Positions 6,487 through 13,665 of a stretch of 21,892 nucleotides of DNA are shown piece by piece. Under the pieces are notes generated by a model, which did no database searches, had not been told where the DNA came from, and was given only the letters and a program-made list of their open reading frames with translations. A program made the translations under genes and the position numbers. Location: positions 1 to 21,892 of IMG/VR virus record IMGVR_UViG_3300043409_000039; one strand, 5' to 3'. Position 1 is the first letter of the stretch; every line of letters begins with the position of its first letter. The stretch comes from a virus.

Positions 6487-8706
6487 TTATCGACTCGTTG
6501 GCATTGAACGGCTTGCGGATTGATTGAGAGCGTAAATGTTCATTTTATTCTTTGCGAGAAACTGTAGACCAGACTGCGTGTCGATTGCTGTCATATTTTG
6601 AATGACAGTACCGTTGTAAACAACGCCACCACCGCCCATCATATCGCCAATATTATTATTTGGGATTATTGTTCCTGATCGACTAGGCATAAAGATTTCC
6701 GGACCCCGTTCACCCACTAATGTCGGGCTGTTAATTACGCCACCGTTGGCTGCAACGGGATAAGAAAATGCGCCTGCGCCGCCTTCTAAACTTCCTGACC
6801 CAATTACTGACGCAGTAACCCCTGAGCTTTGCATACCGCTAATGATTGCGTTCGCATCACTTACCACGCCTGCCCCGCCAATTGCCCCACCAACTGCCCC
6901 CGCAACCGCTTTAAATCCCATTTCAAACAATTTCATTGCTGCCATTTTTAATTGAATTTTGATTAAATCTTTAATGACGCTTGCAGCAAAGTCAGAAAAT
7001 GAAAACTTGCCGTTGTCAACAAACTGGTCAATCGCTTTGCCCATTGCGCCAGTCATTGCCTCAAACATATCTTTGCCAACAGTTGCATAGTTTTGTGCAT
7101 CTTCTGCGTACTGTCGAAATGCTTTATTCCAACCGTACTCAAAAGTTTGCTGTGCCGCAATTGTTGACTCTTGCTGTTGTCGTGCAAGTTCTTCGTACTC
7201 TTTACCAAGTCGGTTAACGGCTTCGGCTTGTCTATCGTATTCTTCTAATACTTCTGCGTTTGCGCCACGCCCTGCTGCCGCTTCACGTTTATCGCTAATC
7301 TCTTGTAACTTTTTGCTTGTTGAATTTAATACTTCGTTAACTGCCTCTTGAATTTTTCGTTCGTTGTTAGTCATGCCTGCAAGTTGCTCTCTTATTTTGA
7401 GCATTTCAATGGCATGATCTCGTTCACGTTCGTACTCGCCAGATAGCAGGCTTGCCGCCTTTAGCATATTGGCTTGTTTTTCTGCTTCCTTTTCTGCTGC
7501 TTTTGCCGCCGCTGTATCTGTAGTTATCATATCTGGGGCTTTAGGTTTCCCCATTTTGTCCCAGTTGTCAGAGTCATCTATCTTGCCAAGTTGCCTTAAA
7601 ATTCTTGCATCTTTGACTGCTTGTTGAACCGTTTTAGTAAAATACGTTGCATTTTTATCATTGATTCTTAAAAAAGAATCTGTAAATGTTTCTGCCAACT
7701 TTTGACGTTCTGCTAGTTGATCTTTCCACGCCTTAAACATACTTTCATTGGGTGTAAATAATTTGTCCATATTGCTAGGGCGAAAAATATTTACCGTTTC
7801 GTACAATAAACCAATGTCTGCCGAAATTGCTCTAATGCTGTTTGCTAATGCAATAACAGTACGAACCGCTGCAACCGCAACATCGGCAACGTGCGCCAAA
7901 CCAATAGCAAAGTTTTCTGCCCACTCAACCATATCAAGACCCGCAAGCTGCGTCATCTCATCACGCAGTTTGTCTGATTGAACGTATGAATTAAATAAGG
8001 CTTTTGTGATGTTGTTTAAAGTTGGCAATAACCCTTCTGTAAATTTATTGATTAGCCCTTGAGTAATTCCGTTGAGTCTAGTTAGACTGTCGTTAAATTC
8101 TTCTGCGGCTTTTGCTGTTTGTGTTGAAACAACTAAATGAAGTTTTTTAGCTTCATCCGCCATTTGTTTTAAACCTTCCGCCCCTGAATTAAGCAGAGGG
8201 ATCATTTGTGCGCCTGCTTTGCCAAACAGGGCAACGGCTAACGCTGTCTTATTTGCGCCATCTTCAAATTTTTCAAACTGTTCTGCAATTAAAGGCATTG
8301 CATCGTCAGCGTTGGCAAGTTCTTTAACGTTAATGCCTAACGCTTCAAACGCTTTTAAAGCATCGCCTGTTCCTTGCTTGGCATCGCTCATGCCCTTGCT
8401 TAACTTGACCATACTGGCGGTCAAATCCTCTTGGCTAACGCCTGCTAGGTTTGCGGCATAACTTAAAGCAGACAAACTCTCAACGGTCACGCCTGCCATC
8501 TGCGACTGCTTGGCTAACGCATCCATATTATCGATGGATTGCTTTGTTAAATAAGCTAGTCCTGCCCCCGCAGCTAATGCGGCTGTGCCAACCGCAAGAA
8601 TCGCAGGCTTGAGCTTGTCGAGGCTTTTCATTGCACCCGCAAGCCCAGATTGAAACTCTGCGGTATTTAATCCAAGAACTACGCCTAACCGTGCAATGTT
8701 CGCCAT
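6487..8706 (-). CDS. Tail tape measure protein (lambda H-like)
   Basis: This 739-residue protein sets tail length and is probably ejected with the DNA. At about 1.5 Angstrom per residue it predicts a tail near 110 nm. The N-terminus MANIARLGVVLGLNTAEFQS with an Ala-rich hydrophobic segment (residues 35-53) is typical, followed by SLSALSYAANLAGVSQEDL (77-95) and GKAGAQMIPLL (162-172). A long charged helical part spans about 395-520. Residues 521-600 (TFEYGWNKAFRQYAEDAQNY to KIQLKMAAMKLFEMG) match the lambda tape-measure C-terminal domain, and NSPTLVGERGPEIFMPSRSG (659-678) is the usual late motif. A Gly/Ala hydrophobic patch lies at 600-615. It starts at ATG one base after the chaperone fusion ends, and its stop is two bases before the next gene. 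Confidence 0.95.
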   Translation of the reverse strand: MANIARLGVVLGLNTAEFQSGLAGAMKSLDKLKPAILAVGTAALAAGAGLAYLTKQSIDNMDALAKQSQMAGVTVESLSALSYAANLAGVSQEDLTASMVKLSKGMSDAKQGTGDALKAFEALGINVKELANADDAMPLIAEQFEKFEDGANKTALAVALFGKAGAQMIPLLNSGAEGLKQMADEAKKLHLVVSTQTAKAAEEFNDSLTRLNGITQGLINKFTEGLLPTLNNITKALFNSYVQSDKLRDEMTQLAGLDMVEWAENFAIGLAHVADVAVAAVRTVIALANSIRAISADIGLLYETVNIFRPSNMDKLFTPNESMFKAWKDQLAERQKLAETFTDSFLRINDKNATYFTKTVQQAVKDARILRQLGKIDDSDNWDKMGKPKAPDMITTDTAAAKAAEKEAEKQANMLKAASLLSGEYERERDHAIEMLKIREQLAGMTNNERKIQEAVNEVLNSTSKKLQEISDKREAAAGRGANAEVLEEYDRQAEAVNRLGKEYEELARQQQESTIAAQQTFEYGWNKAFRQYAEDAQNYATVGKDMFEAMTGAMGKAIDQFVDNGKFSFSDFAASVIKDLIKIQLKMAAMKLFEMGFKAVAGAVGGAIGGAGVVSDANAIISGMQSSGVTASVIGSGSLEGGAGAFSYPVAANGGVINSPTLVGERGPEIFMPSRSGTIIPNNNIGDMMGGGGVVYNGTVIQNMTAIDTQSGLQFLAKNKMNIYALNQSASRSMPTSR

Positions 8707-8707
8707 G

Positions 8708-9519
8708 CTATGTACCTTTAAACAGACTCTGCGGTGCGTTTGGACTCATCATTGCAAACGCTAATAAATTTTGACTTGCTTGGTCTTTTTTTTCTTGTTC
8801 TGTCTGTGGCGGGTACAAATAATCGTAGGCGTGCGGAATAATATCTTTAAGTGTAAAGCCTGCCTTGCCTCTTGGCAAAACTTTATTAAATTGTCCTGCG
8901 GTTAACGTGCCTAAAACTTCAAGTATTCCAAGGTTGCCAATTAAGCCTGCATGAAACATTACCGCTATATCAGAAAAGGTTTCCTCGTCTACTGTTGCAG
9001 GGTCAGTCCCGTGGGCGGTCAGGTACGCTTTGACTTGCCTACGGACTGACCGGATTACTTTCCCTTAGTTGTTGCGTAATTTGGGCTAACGGTTTCGCCA
9101 ATCAATTCCATCATCTGCAACTGGATAGCAAACGGGAATAATTCGTCTACCATTTCATAAGTGACTGTAGACATATCAAAACCAATTTCTTCAGGCACTA
9201 AAAGCCGCATCATTTCAACCACTCTGGACTGAATCAATACTTTGCTTTTTGCTGCCTCACGAATTGACTTGCCTTCAATCAGAACATCGTTCTCAGTAAT
9301 CTGAACCGTGTCGCTAGGCTCTGTAAAACTTTTGGACATCTCTTTATAGTATTGCTCGATTAACGCCTCATCGGGCGTTTTGAGCCGTTCAAACATAGCG
9401 TCTGATTCTGCGGTCAGCGGGACTTTAACTTTAAATGTATGCCCGTTAAATTCAAACGAACGTATGCGTAATAAATCTTTGTTTAATGAGATGCCAAACG
9501 CTTTAGAAAACTTGCTCAT
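8708..9519 (-). CDS. Tail assembly chaperone, -1 frameshift fusion (lambda G-T-like)
   Basis: This is the predicted 270-residue product of ribosomes slipping back one base on GGGAAAG. They read 9519-9058 in the first frame, re-read base 9058, and continue to the stop at 8708. The added 116 residues begin VIRSVRRQVKAYLTAHGTD and end SPNAPQSLFKGT. The extension has no start codon of its own upstream of residue 34, where MFHAG occurs. There is no ribosome binding site, as expected for a part made only by frameshifting. In lambda, G-T joins G-coated tape measure to tail tube subunits; the same role is inferred here. The two parts and total length are close to the lambda pair. It ends one base before the tape measure ATG. 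Confidence 0.83.
9001..9064 (-). promoter_or_regulatory. Programmed -1 frameshift signal: GGGAAAG plus stem-loop
   Basis: The heptamer G GGA AAG (9064-9058, in the correct phase X XXY YYZ) is followed by a six-base spacer. A perfect nine-pair stem comes next: GGTCAGTCC at 9051-9043 with GGACTGACC at 9009-9001, around a 33-base loop. The heptamer is the same as lambda's G/T site. The in-frame TAA follows the heptamer immediately. The loop also holds CTGACC (9022-9017), which could compete for the first stem arm, giving an alternative fold. Confidence 0.85.
9055..9519 (-). CDS. Tail assembly chaperone, unshifted product (lambda G-like)
   Basis: This 154-residue protein is the unshifted product. 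It would coat or chaperone the tape measure during tail building and is absent from the mature tail. It shows no strong sequence signature. Identification rests on position directly before the tape measure, on size, and on a lambda-type frameshift signal at its very end. The last codons, AAG GGA AAG then TAA, contain the slippery heptamer GGGAAAG at 9064-9058, so most ribosomes should stop here and a minority continue in the -1 frame. The N-terminal half is strand-rich (FEFNGHTFKVKVPL), the later half helical. The start is ATG overlapping the previous stop (ATGA). Confidence 0.85.
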   Translation of the reverse strand: MSKFSKAFGISLNKDLLRIRSFEFNGHTFKVKVPLTAESDAMFERLKTPDEALIEQYYKEMSKSFTEPSDTVQITENDVLIEGKSIREAAKSKVLIQSRVVEMMRLLVPEEIGFDMSTVTYEMVDELFPFAIQLQMMELIGETVSPNYATTKGK

Positions 9520-10079
9520 GTCTTGACCTTTTTAAGTTGTCTTGCTTTGTATTTTTCTAAACTGAATTTTAATGATTCGCCTATGCTATCAGGCACAACC
9601 GTAGAACTCATTTCTAATGCAGGAATTAAAAACGGTTTTTTGTCTATCTTGGATGTTCCAAACTCCATAGCGGCAACTCTTTGGTCGGTGCTGAACACTT
9701 CTTTGCCATTAACTTGTTTTGTGATGACGTTAAAAGATTCTTTTTTATTGGTTTTAATATTTGTAAATTTGCGTTTAGCTAATTTTTTTCCTGATGCAGT
9801 TGTTAGTAAACCAATAACTGCATCACCTCTTTCAACATATCTAGAGCGCAAATCTTTTTTGCTTGGAATTCTGGTTTCAACTTGTAGACTTGCAGCTAAC
9901 GCACCTGTGTCTTTTGGGGCTAGATACTTGGCTGCGCCTAAAACTGGTTTCATTGATTTACGCACAGCATTACGCAAAATATTTGATGCGTCTTTTGCGC
10001 CGAAGTCATTTGAGATTTGTCGGAACAATTCTTCGGTTTCTTTGAAACCTTCAAACTCGACTTTAAAGACCGTTGCCAT
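9516..10079 (-). CDS. HK97 gp10-family protein (tail completion / minor head-tail)
   Basis: This 187-residue protein matches the gp10 family in its N-terminal layout: a strand VFKVEFEGFKETEELFRQIS, then a helix ILRNAVRKSMKPVLGAAKYL followed by the hallmark APKDTGALAASLQ (residues 54-66). The late block RVAAMEFGTSKIDKKPFLIPALE (134-156) is the other hallmark. The middle carries a Lys-rich insert (about 98-124). Gp10-like proteins act at the head-tail joint or as tail terminators. Here the gene lies after the major tail genes instead of before them, while another terminator candidate sits in the usual place, so the exact role is open. The start is ATG with AAAGGCGA upstream; the end overlaps the chaperone ATG (ATGA). 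Confidence 0.85.
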   Translation of the reverse strand: MATVFKVEFEGFKETEELFRQISNDFGAKDASNILRNAVRKSMKPVLGAAKYLAPKDTGALAASLQVETRIPSKKDLRSRYVERGDAVIGLLTTASGKKLAKRKFTNIKTNKKESFNVITKQVNGKEVFSTDQRVAAMEFGTSKIDKKPFLIPALEMSSTVVPDSIGESLKFSLEKYKARQLKKVKT

Positions 10080-10356
10080 GCAAATCGCCTTTAATAATTT
10101 TTTGATAAATTAAATTATTAAGTTTGATGACGTAATCGGTGACTTGTTCAGGAGTCATCTTGTCAGCGTGTCTTGCGGCAATTTCATGCACGAGATTTAC
10201 GCCTGTAATTTTTTGCTGCACAAATCCGAACCATCGTTTGGTTTCCACGGATTGTGCAAGCAAATATTTAATTAGTTCTTTGTTAGTCTGTTTGGTTTCT
10301 ACAGATTGAACTAATAAATAATCGAGTAATTCTTGGCTGTTTTGTATTGTGGTCAT
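10063..10356 (-). CDS. Small helical protein with an internal duplication
   Basis: This 97-residue protein is of unknown function. I start at ATG 10356, one base after the previous stop; the frame extends upstream to a TTG, but that would overlap a gene for no reason. Residues 9-22 and 27-40 are two copies of a helix, ELLDYLLVQSVETK and ELIKYLLAQSVETK, 18 residues apart, suggesting a helical hairpin. The rest (VHEIAARHADKMTPEQVTDY, then KLNNLIYQKII) is also helical. It overlaps the next gene by 17 bases. Small helical proteins before the tail chaperone can be assembly factors, but nothing visible proves this. Confidence 0.65.
   Translation of the reverse strand: MTTIQNSQELLDYLLVQSVETKQTNKELIKYLLAQSVETKRWFGFVQQKITGVNLVHEIAARHADKMTPEQVTDYVIKLNNLIYQKIIKGDLHGNGL
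10237..10332 (-). repeat. Tandem duplication of a 14-residue helix
   Basis: Two copies, ELLDYLLVQSVETK and ELIKYLLAQSVETK, start 18 residues apart. Eleven of 14 positions are identical, with SVETK exact. The duplication lies inside the 97-residue unknown protein. Confidence 0.7.
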
Positions 10357-10357
10357 T

Positions 10358-10555
10358 TTATTTTTTTGGTGTTGGCGGGGGTGTGTAAGGATTGTATTTT
10401 GCAAGACTTCGCAAGCAAACCGCTTCTACGCTATCTGGGTCAGCAAGTTGTAACGCAGCGTCTACCTCTGCGGCATCTACAGGGCATCCTTGCGCCACAA
10501 TATCAAGCGATTGGTGTGTAGATGCCAAAAGTTTAATTGCAGCGATTAGGGTCAT
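10358..10555 (-). CDS. Small protein, tail module, unknown function
   Basis: This 65-residue protein starts at an ATG overlapping the stop of major tail protein 2 (ATGA), so it is probably translated by coupling. It begins with helical MTLIAAIKLLAS, continues with an acidic, Ala-rich middle (VDAAEVDAALQLADPDSVEA), and ends in a short Pro-rich tail NPYTPPPTPKK. No domain is recognised. Small genes at this site are common in siphophages and are mostly undescribed. The reading frame is credible because of the overlap and because it fills the space exactly: its TAA ends one base before the next ATG. Confidence 0.65.
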   Translation of the reverse strand: MTLIAAIKLLASTHQSLDIVAQGCPVDAAEVDAALQLADPDSVEAVCLRSLAKYNPYTPPPTPKK

Positions 10556-11073
10556 GTGTTGTTACTCCAGCCGTATTGGTTGCCACGGGGATGGATCGTA
10601 AACACACACTTAGCTTCAGCACCGACTTGAGCGTCAATCTGAAACTGGCTTACTCGACCGTTAAAAGCGTAAGCAATCGTGTTCGTGCCATCAACCGCCG
10701 CAATGACAAAAGTACGATCAATCACGCCTGAGTAAGCATCGCCACGAATCAACAACAGACCCGCATCAGATGGATTCCACGCTGATGTAATCGTCAAAGA
10801 AGTCGGGGCTGATTGCGTTGGGATTTTGTCTGATTGCCGACTGCCTGCAATACCAAACGATGCAACAGCGTCATCCTGCCCAAATGCAGGGACTGCCTCA
10901 ACAGTCAAAGGCAAACCAGATGCGCCTGTGCCGTTTGCAATTGTGCCGACAAGCGTAGCAACTTGCGCTGTCCAAACAGACAGGTTTGCAGTTGAAAATG
11001 CTGTCGGTGTTGCGCCAGATTGCATCCACATTGACGCAGAAAAGCCGGGCAGTATTTTATTTGGAATAGCCAT
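10552..11073 (-). CDS. Major tail tube protein 2 (paralogue)
   Basis: This 173-residue paralogue of the preceding tail protein is nearly identical in the last 116 residues but has its own N-terminal third, nine residues longer and rich in Thr/Ala/Gly. The DNA of the shared part differs at many silent sites, so the duplication is not recent, or one copy came from another phage; both have been kept under selection. The start is ATG with GAGG seven bases upstream. The stop TGA overlaps the ATG of the next small gene (ATGA). It may build a mixed tube or supply a rare ring, for example at a tail end, but which copy predominates cannot be told from the sequence. Confidence 0.78.
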   Translation of the reverse strand: MAIPNKILPGFSASMWMQSGATPTAFSTANLSVWTAQVATLVGTIANGTGASGLPLTVEAVPAFGQDDAVASFGIAGSRQSDKIPTQSAPTSLTITSAWNPSDAGLLLIRGDAYSGVIDRTFVIAAVDGTNTIAYAFNGRVSQFQIDAQVGAEAKCVFTIHPRGNQYGWSNNT

Positions 11074-11084
11074 AATAGACCTCG

Positions 11085-11579
11085 TTAAGCGTTGTTAGAC
11101 CAACCGTACTGGTTGCCCCTTGGGTGAACTGTAAACACGGCTTTTGCCTCTGCGCCGACCTGTGCATCAATTTGAAACTGCGACACTCGCCCGTTAAAAG
11201 CGTAATAAACAATGTTTGCGCCATCAACGGCAGAGATAACAAAGGTGCGATCAACGACACCAGAATAAGCGTCACCACGCATCAAGAGCAATGCGGCATC
11301 CGATGGATTCCACGGTGCGGTGATTGTTAAAGACGTTGGTGCAGACTGTGTAGGAATCTTGTCCGATTGCCGTGAACCTGCTACGCCAAAAGACGCTACT
11401 GCATCGTCTTGACCAAATGCAGGAACAGCCTCAACGTTGATTAGATTGCCGATTACAGCGATTGGTGCAACGCTTGCAACTAATGACAATTGCGTTGTCG
11501 TTAATGGTGTTGGCGTAGCTGTTGGTTGACAGTAAAGTGCGGCTGTAAATCCGGCTAGTATTTTATTTGGGAGTGCCAT
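11085..11579 (-). CDS. Major tail tube protein 1
   Basis: This 164-residue protein is probably a subunit of the tail tube. The evidence is position between the tail terminator and the chaperone/tape-measure genes, suitable size, and beta-rich sequence. A paralogue follows directly. The two share MA[LI]PNKIL.GF at the start and 102 of 116 residues from VEAVPAFGQDD to the end (GNQYGWSNN), but differ completely in residues about 12-50. The start is ATG with AAGGA nine bases upstream. Twelve bases separate its coding region from the next ATG (stop TAA at 11087-11085, next ATG at 11073-11071). The conserved FQIDAQVGAEAKAVFT region is probably the tube core. The divergent part may be surface-exposed or pack against different partners. 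Confidence 0.78.
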   Translation of the reverse strand: MALPNKILAGFTAALYCQPTATPTPLTTTQLSLVASVAPIAVIGNLINVEAVPAFGQDDAVASFGVAGSRQSDKIPTQSAPTSLTITAPWNPSDAALLLMRGDAYSGVVDRTFVISAVDGANIVYYAFNGRVSQFQIDAQVGAEAKAVFTVHPRGNQYGWSNNA

Positions 11580-11613
11580 TTTAAATTCCTTTTAAACAAA
11601 TTAAGTTTCTGTC

Positions 11614-12027
11614 TTATGTTGGAACGTCAATTACGCAATCCAAAATAACTTGCTGCAATCCAACTTCGTTATCGTAGGTGTTGTATAGCCAGTCAACGTC
11701 TGCTTTAGCAATGTAAAAACCTGACGCACCACCAAATTGACCGCTGTAGCCATGTAGAGATTGTAGTATCGAATTGCTAATTGACAAAGCATCTTGAAAT
11801 GCTTGGGTAAAGATAGATATTTGGAAAACTGGTCTATCAATACCTTTGTTGTTTTGATTCTGCCCCGTGTAAACAGGCTGATGAATGTTTCGCATATTCC
11901 AAGTTAAAAACTTTGGTTCTATTGCCCAGTTTCTGTTGAAGTTTGCATAGACAGGCACAGGCGTAACAATAGCCGCCAGTTGATACTGAATGGCTGCGGC
12001 ATAAACGGATGGGTTCTGTTGGCTCAT
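11614..12027 (-). CDS. Tail terminator / tail completion protein
   Basis: This 137-residue protein would cap the finished tail tube for joining to the head. I start at ATG 12027, which overlaps the previous stop as ATGA; a frame extending ten codons further upstream has no support. Position just before the major tail genes is the main argument. The pattern also fits: an N-terminal helix AAAIQYQLAAIV, central strands RPVFQISIFTQ, a helix FQDALSISNSILQSLHGYSG, and a last strand VILDCVIDVPT, like SPP1 gp17/DUF3168-type terminators. Size is typical. A gp10-like protein further downstream could share or compete for this role. Confidence 0.7.
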   Translation of the reverse strand: MSQQNPSVYAAAIQYQLAAIVTPVPVYANFNRNWAIEPKFLTWNMRNIHQPVYTGQNQNNKGIDRPVFQISIFTQAFQDALSISNSILQSLHGYSGQFGGASGFYIAKADVDWLYNTYDNEVGLQQVILDCVIDVPT

Positions 12028-12368
12028 ACTGGTGCGCTTGGGTCGTTGCGGTAACAAACAAAACTAATACTCATTCTGTCATCGCTCTCGTATACGTCAG
12101 TGATGCGCCAATCTAAATTGCGCCAATTAAACGAATGAAGATTCTGATTATCAACAATGCTCTTTATGTTTGGCGTGTAGTTAAAAGTGAAGTCTGCTAA
12201 ATCAGAATAAACTCTATACCGTTCAGAAATTCGCAGGCTGTTGTGAACATCTTTAACTTTTGCTCTAGATGTAAACCACGGTGTAATAGTTGTGGTTTGC
12301 TCACCGTACTGGCTAGTGCCGTTCGTGACGTTGTTAATGATTACGTTCTCGTAACGGGCAATTGCCAT
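12024..12368 (-). CDS. Head-closure / head-tail adaptor protein
   Basis: This 114-residue protein would plug the connector after packaging and bridge to the tail. It lies in the canonical place between connector and tail terminator. The predicted fold is a small beta barrel: the end SFNWRNLDWRITDVYESDD through MSISFVCYRNDP resembles head-closure proteins of the SPP1 gp16/HK97 gp7 type, which are of similar length. The start is ATG, immediately after the endonuclease stop, with no good ribosome binding site of its own, so it may depend on translational coupling across the inserted gene. Its TGA overlaps the ATG of the next gene (ATGA). The function is inferred from size, position and weak pattern match. 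Confidence 0.72.
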   Translation of the reverse strand: MAIARYENVIINNVTNGTSQYGEQTTTITPWFTSRAKVKDVHNSLRISERYRVYSDLADFTFNYTPNIKSIVDNQNLHSFNWRNLDWRITDVYESDDRMSISFVCYRNDPSAPV

Positions 12369-12995
12369 CTACATCACCAGATTGCATGAGTTAACCCAAG
12401 CATACTTGCCTTGCTTTGGTTTAGATTTAAGAATGTAATCAATACTACCCATTGGGATTTGCAACTTATTGCTTGCATCTAACCAACTATCGTAAATAAT
12501 GTTGTTAATTTCAATTTTTTGTTTATGTGCTTTAGCATTTTTTTGCTTATGTTCTTTTGTTTTTGCAACCCCACGAACAAACTTCATTGTTTTTTCTATG
12601 GATTCTTTTGGCATTTTTTTGCCTTTCATGCCAGATACTCGACCAATTAACGCTTTTGTCCTGTTTGCAATATGCTGTAAAGATTGCGGTTTGCCTTTTA
12701 AATGTGCGCCGGAAATTTCTCCGCCACCAATAGCAATATTCCATCCAATGCGTTCTTTTGATCTTAATTTTTTTTCTATTTGCAAACAATAATTTTCATC
12801 TGCAATTAAAATTATTTCTTTAATTAAATTTTCCCACCCGTATTTACGAATTGCTTTATATAAAGTTTGTTCTTTACCTGTTTTAGCACAAGATTTGTGA
12901 GAAAACATTCTTTGTTTAAAATCATGTGCAATACCAACATAACCATCAATGGTTACGTCAGTTTGTTCAGGTAAGTGAATCCAATATATATACAT
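12369..12995 (-). CDS. GIY-YIG homing endonuclease (connector/closure junction)
   Basis: This 208-residue mobile endonuclease has a GIY-YIG core starting MYIYWIHLPE with DGYVGIAHDFKQR at residues 17-29. AIRKYGW (48-54) follows, with a candidate catalytic Glu at 74 (LQIEKKL) and NIAIGGG at 87-93. A central stretch IANRTKALIGRVSGMKGKK looks like NUMOD3. The C-terminal INNIIYDSWLDASNKL to KYAW looks like a NUMOD1-type DNA-binding module. I start at ATG 12995. A TTG at 13001 overlapping the connector stop would add only two residues. The stop TAG directly abuts the ATG of the closure gene. It is distinct from the other GIY-YIG protein in this block. It looks AT-rich like the other two endonuclease genes, suggesting transfer. 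Confidence 0.9.
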   Translation of the reverse strand: MYIYWIHLPEQTDVTIDGYVGIAHDFKQRMFSHKSCAKTGKEQTLYKAIRKYGWENLIKEIILIADENYCLQIEKKLRSKERIGWNIAIGGGEISGAHLKGKPQSLQHIANRTKALIGRVSGMKGKKMPKESIEKTMKFVRGVAKTKEHKQKNAKAHKQKIEINNIIYDSWLDASNKLQIPMGSIDYILKSKPKQGKYAWVNSCNLVM

Positions 12996-12997
12996 AA

Positions 12998-13663
12998 TCA
13001 AAAAACAAGAGGTTTGTAAGGTCTAAGCAATTGATCCACGCCAAAAGGAATGTCACGCAATGCTGCCGCCGTGGTGTTGCTGCGATTGTTGTAAATATGA
13101 GTTAACAACAAAAGCCCTGCTTGTTTAATAACAGGATACTGACCAATTGGGTTTCCGTTGCAGGTGTACGTCACCATAATTGGATTGGTGTTGTAATTAT
13201 TGATCGACTCAGGCAAGCCAGTCACGATGACTTTGTTGCCCGTTGGATCGTACCAATAAGTCGAACTTGCCATTGCAACTACTACGGGCGGTGTTGCTCC
13301 GTTGTAGTATTCAACGGCGTTAATTGTTACGCCTGCTTGCCCTTGAAAAGATTGCGAAACCGCAGGCAAATCCAAGCTAATTTCTGTCCCACCCATGCCA
13401 TTGAACGTGCCATAGTAGACCTTATAGGTTGTTGAGCAAATTGACATACCAAGGTAATCCTCAATAGCCATGCGGGTAGCCAGTTCAATACTGGTTAGGT
13501 ATACGTCTTGGCTCTCATCTTCAAACAAATTAAGTTGCTGCGTGATTTCTTCAAGCGTAAGCCATTGGGTAGAAATGTCACGGCTAATCTGTTCAACTTT
13601 TTCATAGTTAAACGGGTTGCGGCTAGTGCCTAGATACGGATTGCCTGCAAGGGTGTCAGACAT
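12998..13663 (-). CDS. Head-tail connector (HK97 gp6-like)
   Basis: This 221-residue protein would form the ring beneath the portal to which the closure protein binds. An all-helical start (VEQISRDISTQWLTLEEITQ, residues 23-42) is followed by a helix that includes TSIELATRMAIEDYLGM. The end, VIKQAGLLLLTHIYNNRSNT then LRDIPFGVDQLLRPYKP, is the recognisable signature of gp6-like connectors. A beta-rich central insert (about residues 80-165) makes it longer than the compact HK97 gp6 and resembles the larger two-domain versions. It sits directly after capsid gene 2, the canonical position. It is followed immediately by a GIY-YIG endonuclease gene, which separates it from the closure gene. The stop TGA is three bases from that gene's ATG. 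Confidence 0.9.
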   Translation of the reverse strand: MSDTLAGNPYLGTSRNPFNYEKVEQISRDISTQWLTLEEITQQLNLFEDESQDVYLTSIELATRMAIEDYLGMSICSTTYKVYYGTFNGMGGTEISLDLPAVSQSFQGQAGVTINAVEYYNGATPPVVVAMASSTYWYDPTGNKVIVTGLPESINNYNTNPIMVTYTCNGNPIGQYPVIKQAGLLLLTHIYNNRSNTTAAALRDIPFGVDQLLRPYKPLVF

Positions 13664-13665
13664 TT

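Noticed and set aside
8708-8959. An independent 83-residue gene starting MFHAGL
   Set aside because: There is no ribosome binding site, and the frame is open 33 codons further upstream to the slippery site. It is better explained as the end of the frameshift fusion.
9523-10113. 196-codon open frame on the plus strand opposite the gp10-like gene
   Set aside because: It mirrors the gp10-like gene almost base for base, has no ribosome binding site or neighbours on that strand, and resembles no family. The minus-strand protein has clear family motifs.
11614-12057. Longer start for the tail terminator-like gene
   Set aside because: The extra ten codons overlap the closure gene; the downstream ATG forms an ATGA overlap of the kind used throughout this block.
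12499-12792. 97-codon plus-strand frame rich in Phe, Leu and Cys
   Set aside because: It is the complement of the Lys-rich GIY-YIG gene, which naturally reads as a hydrophobic shadow; there is no start context.
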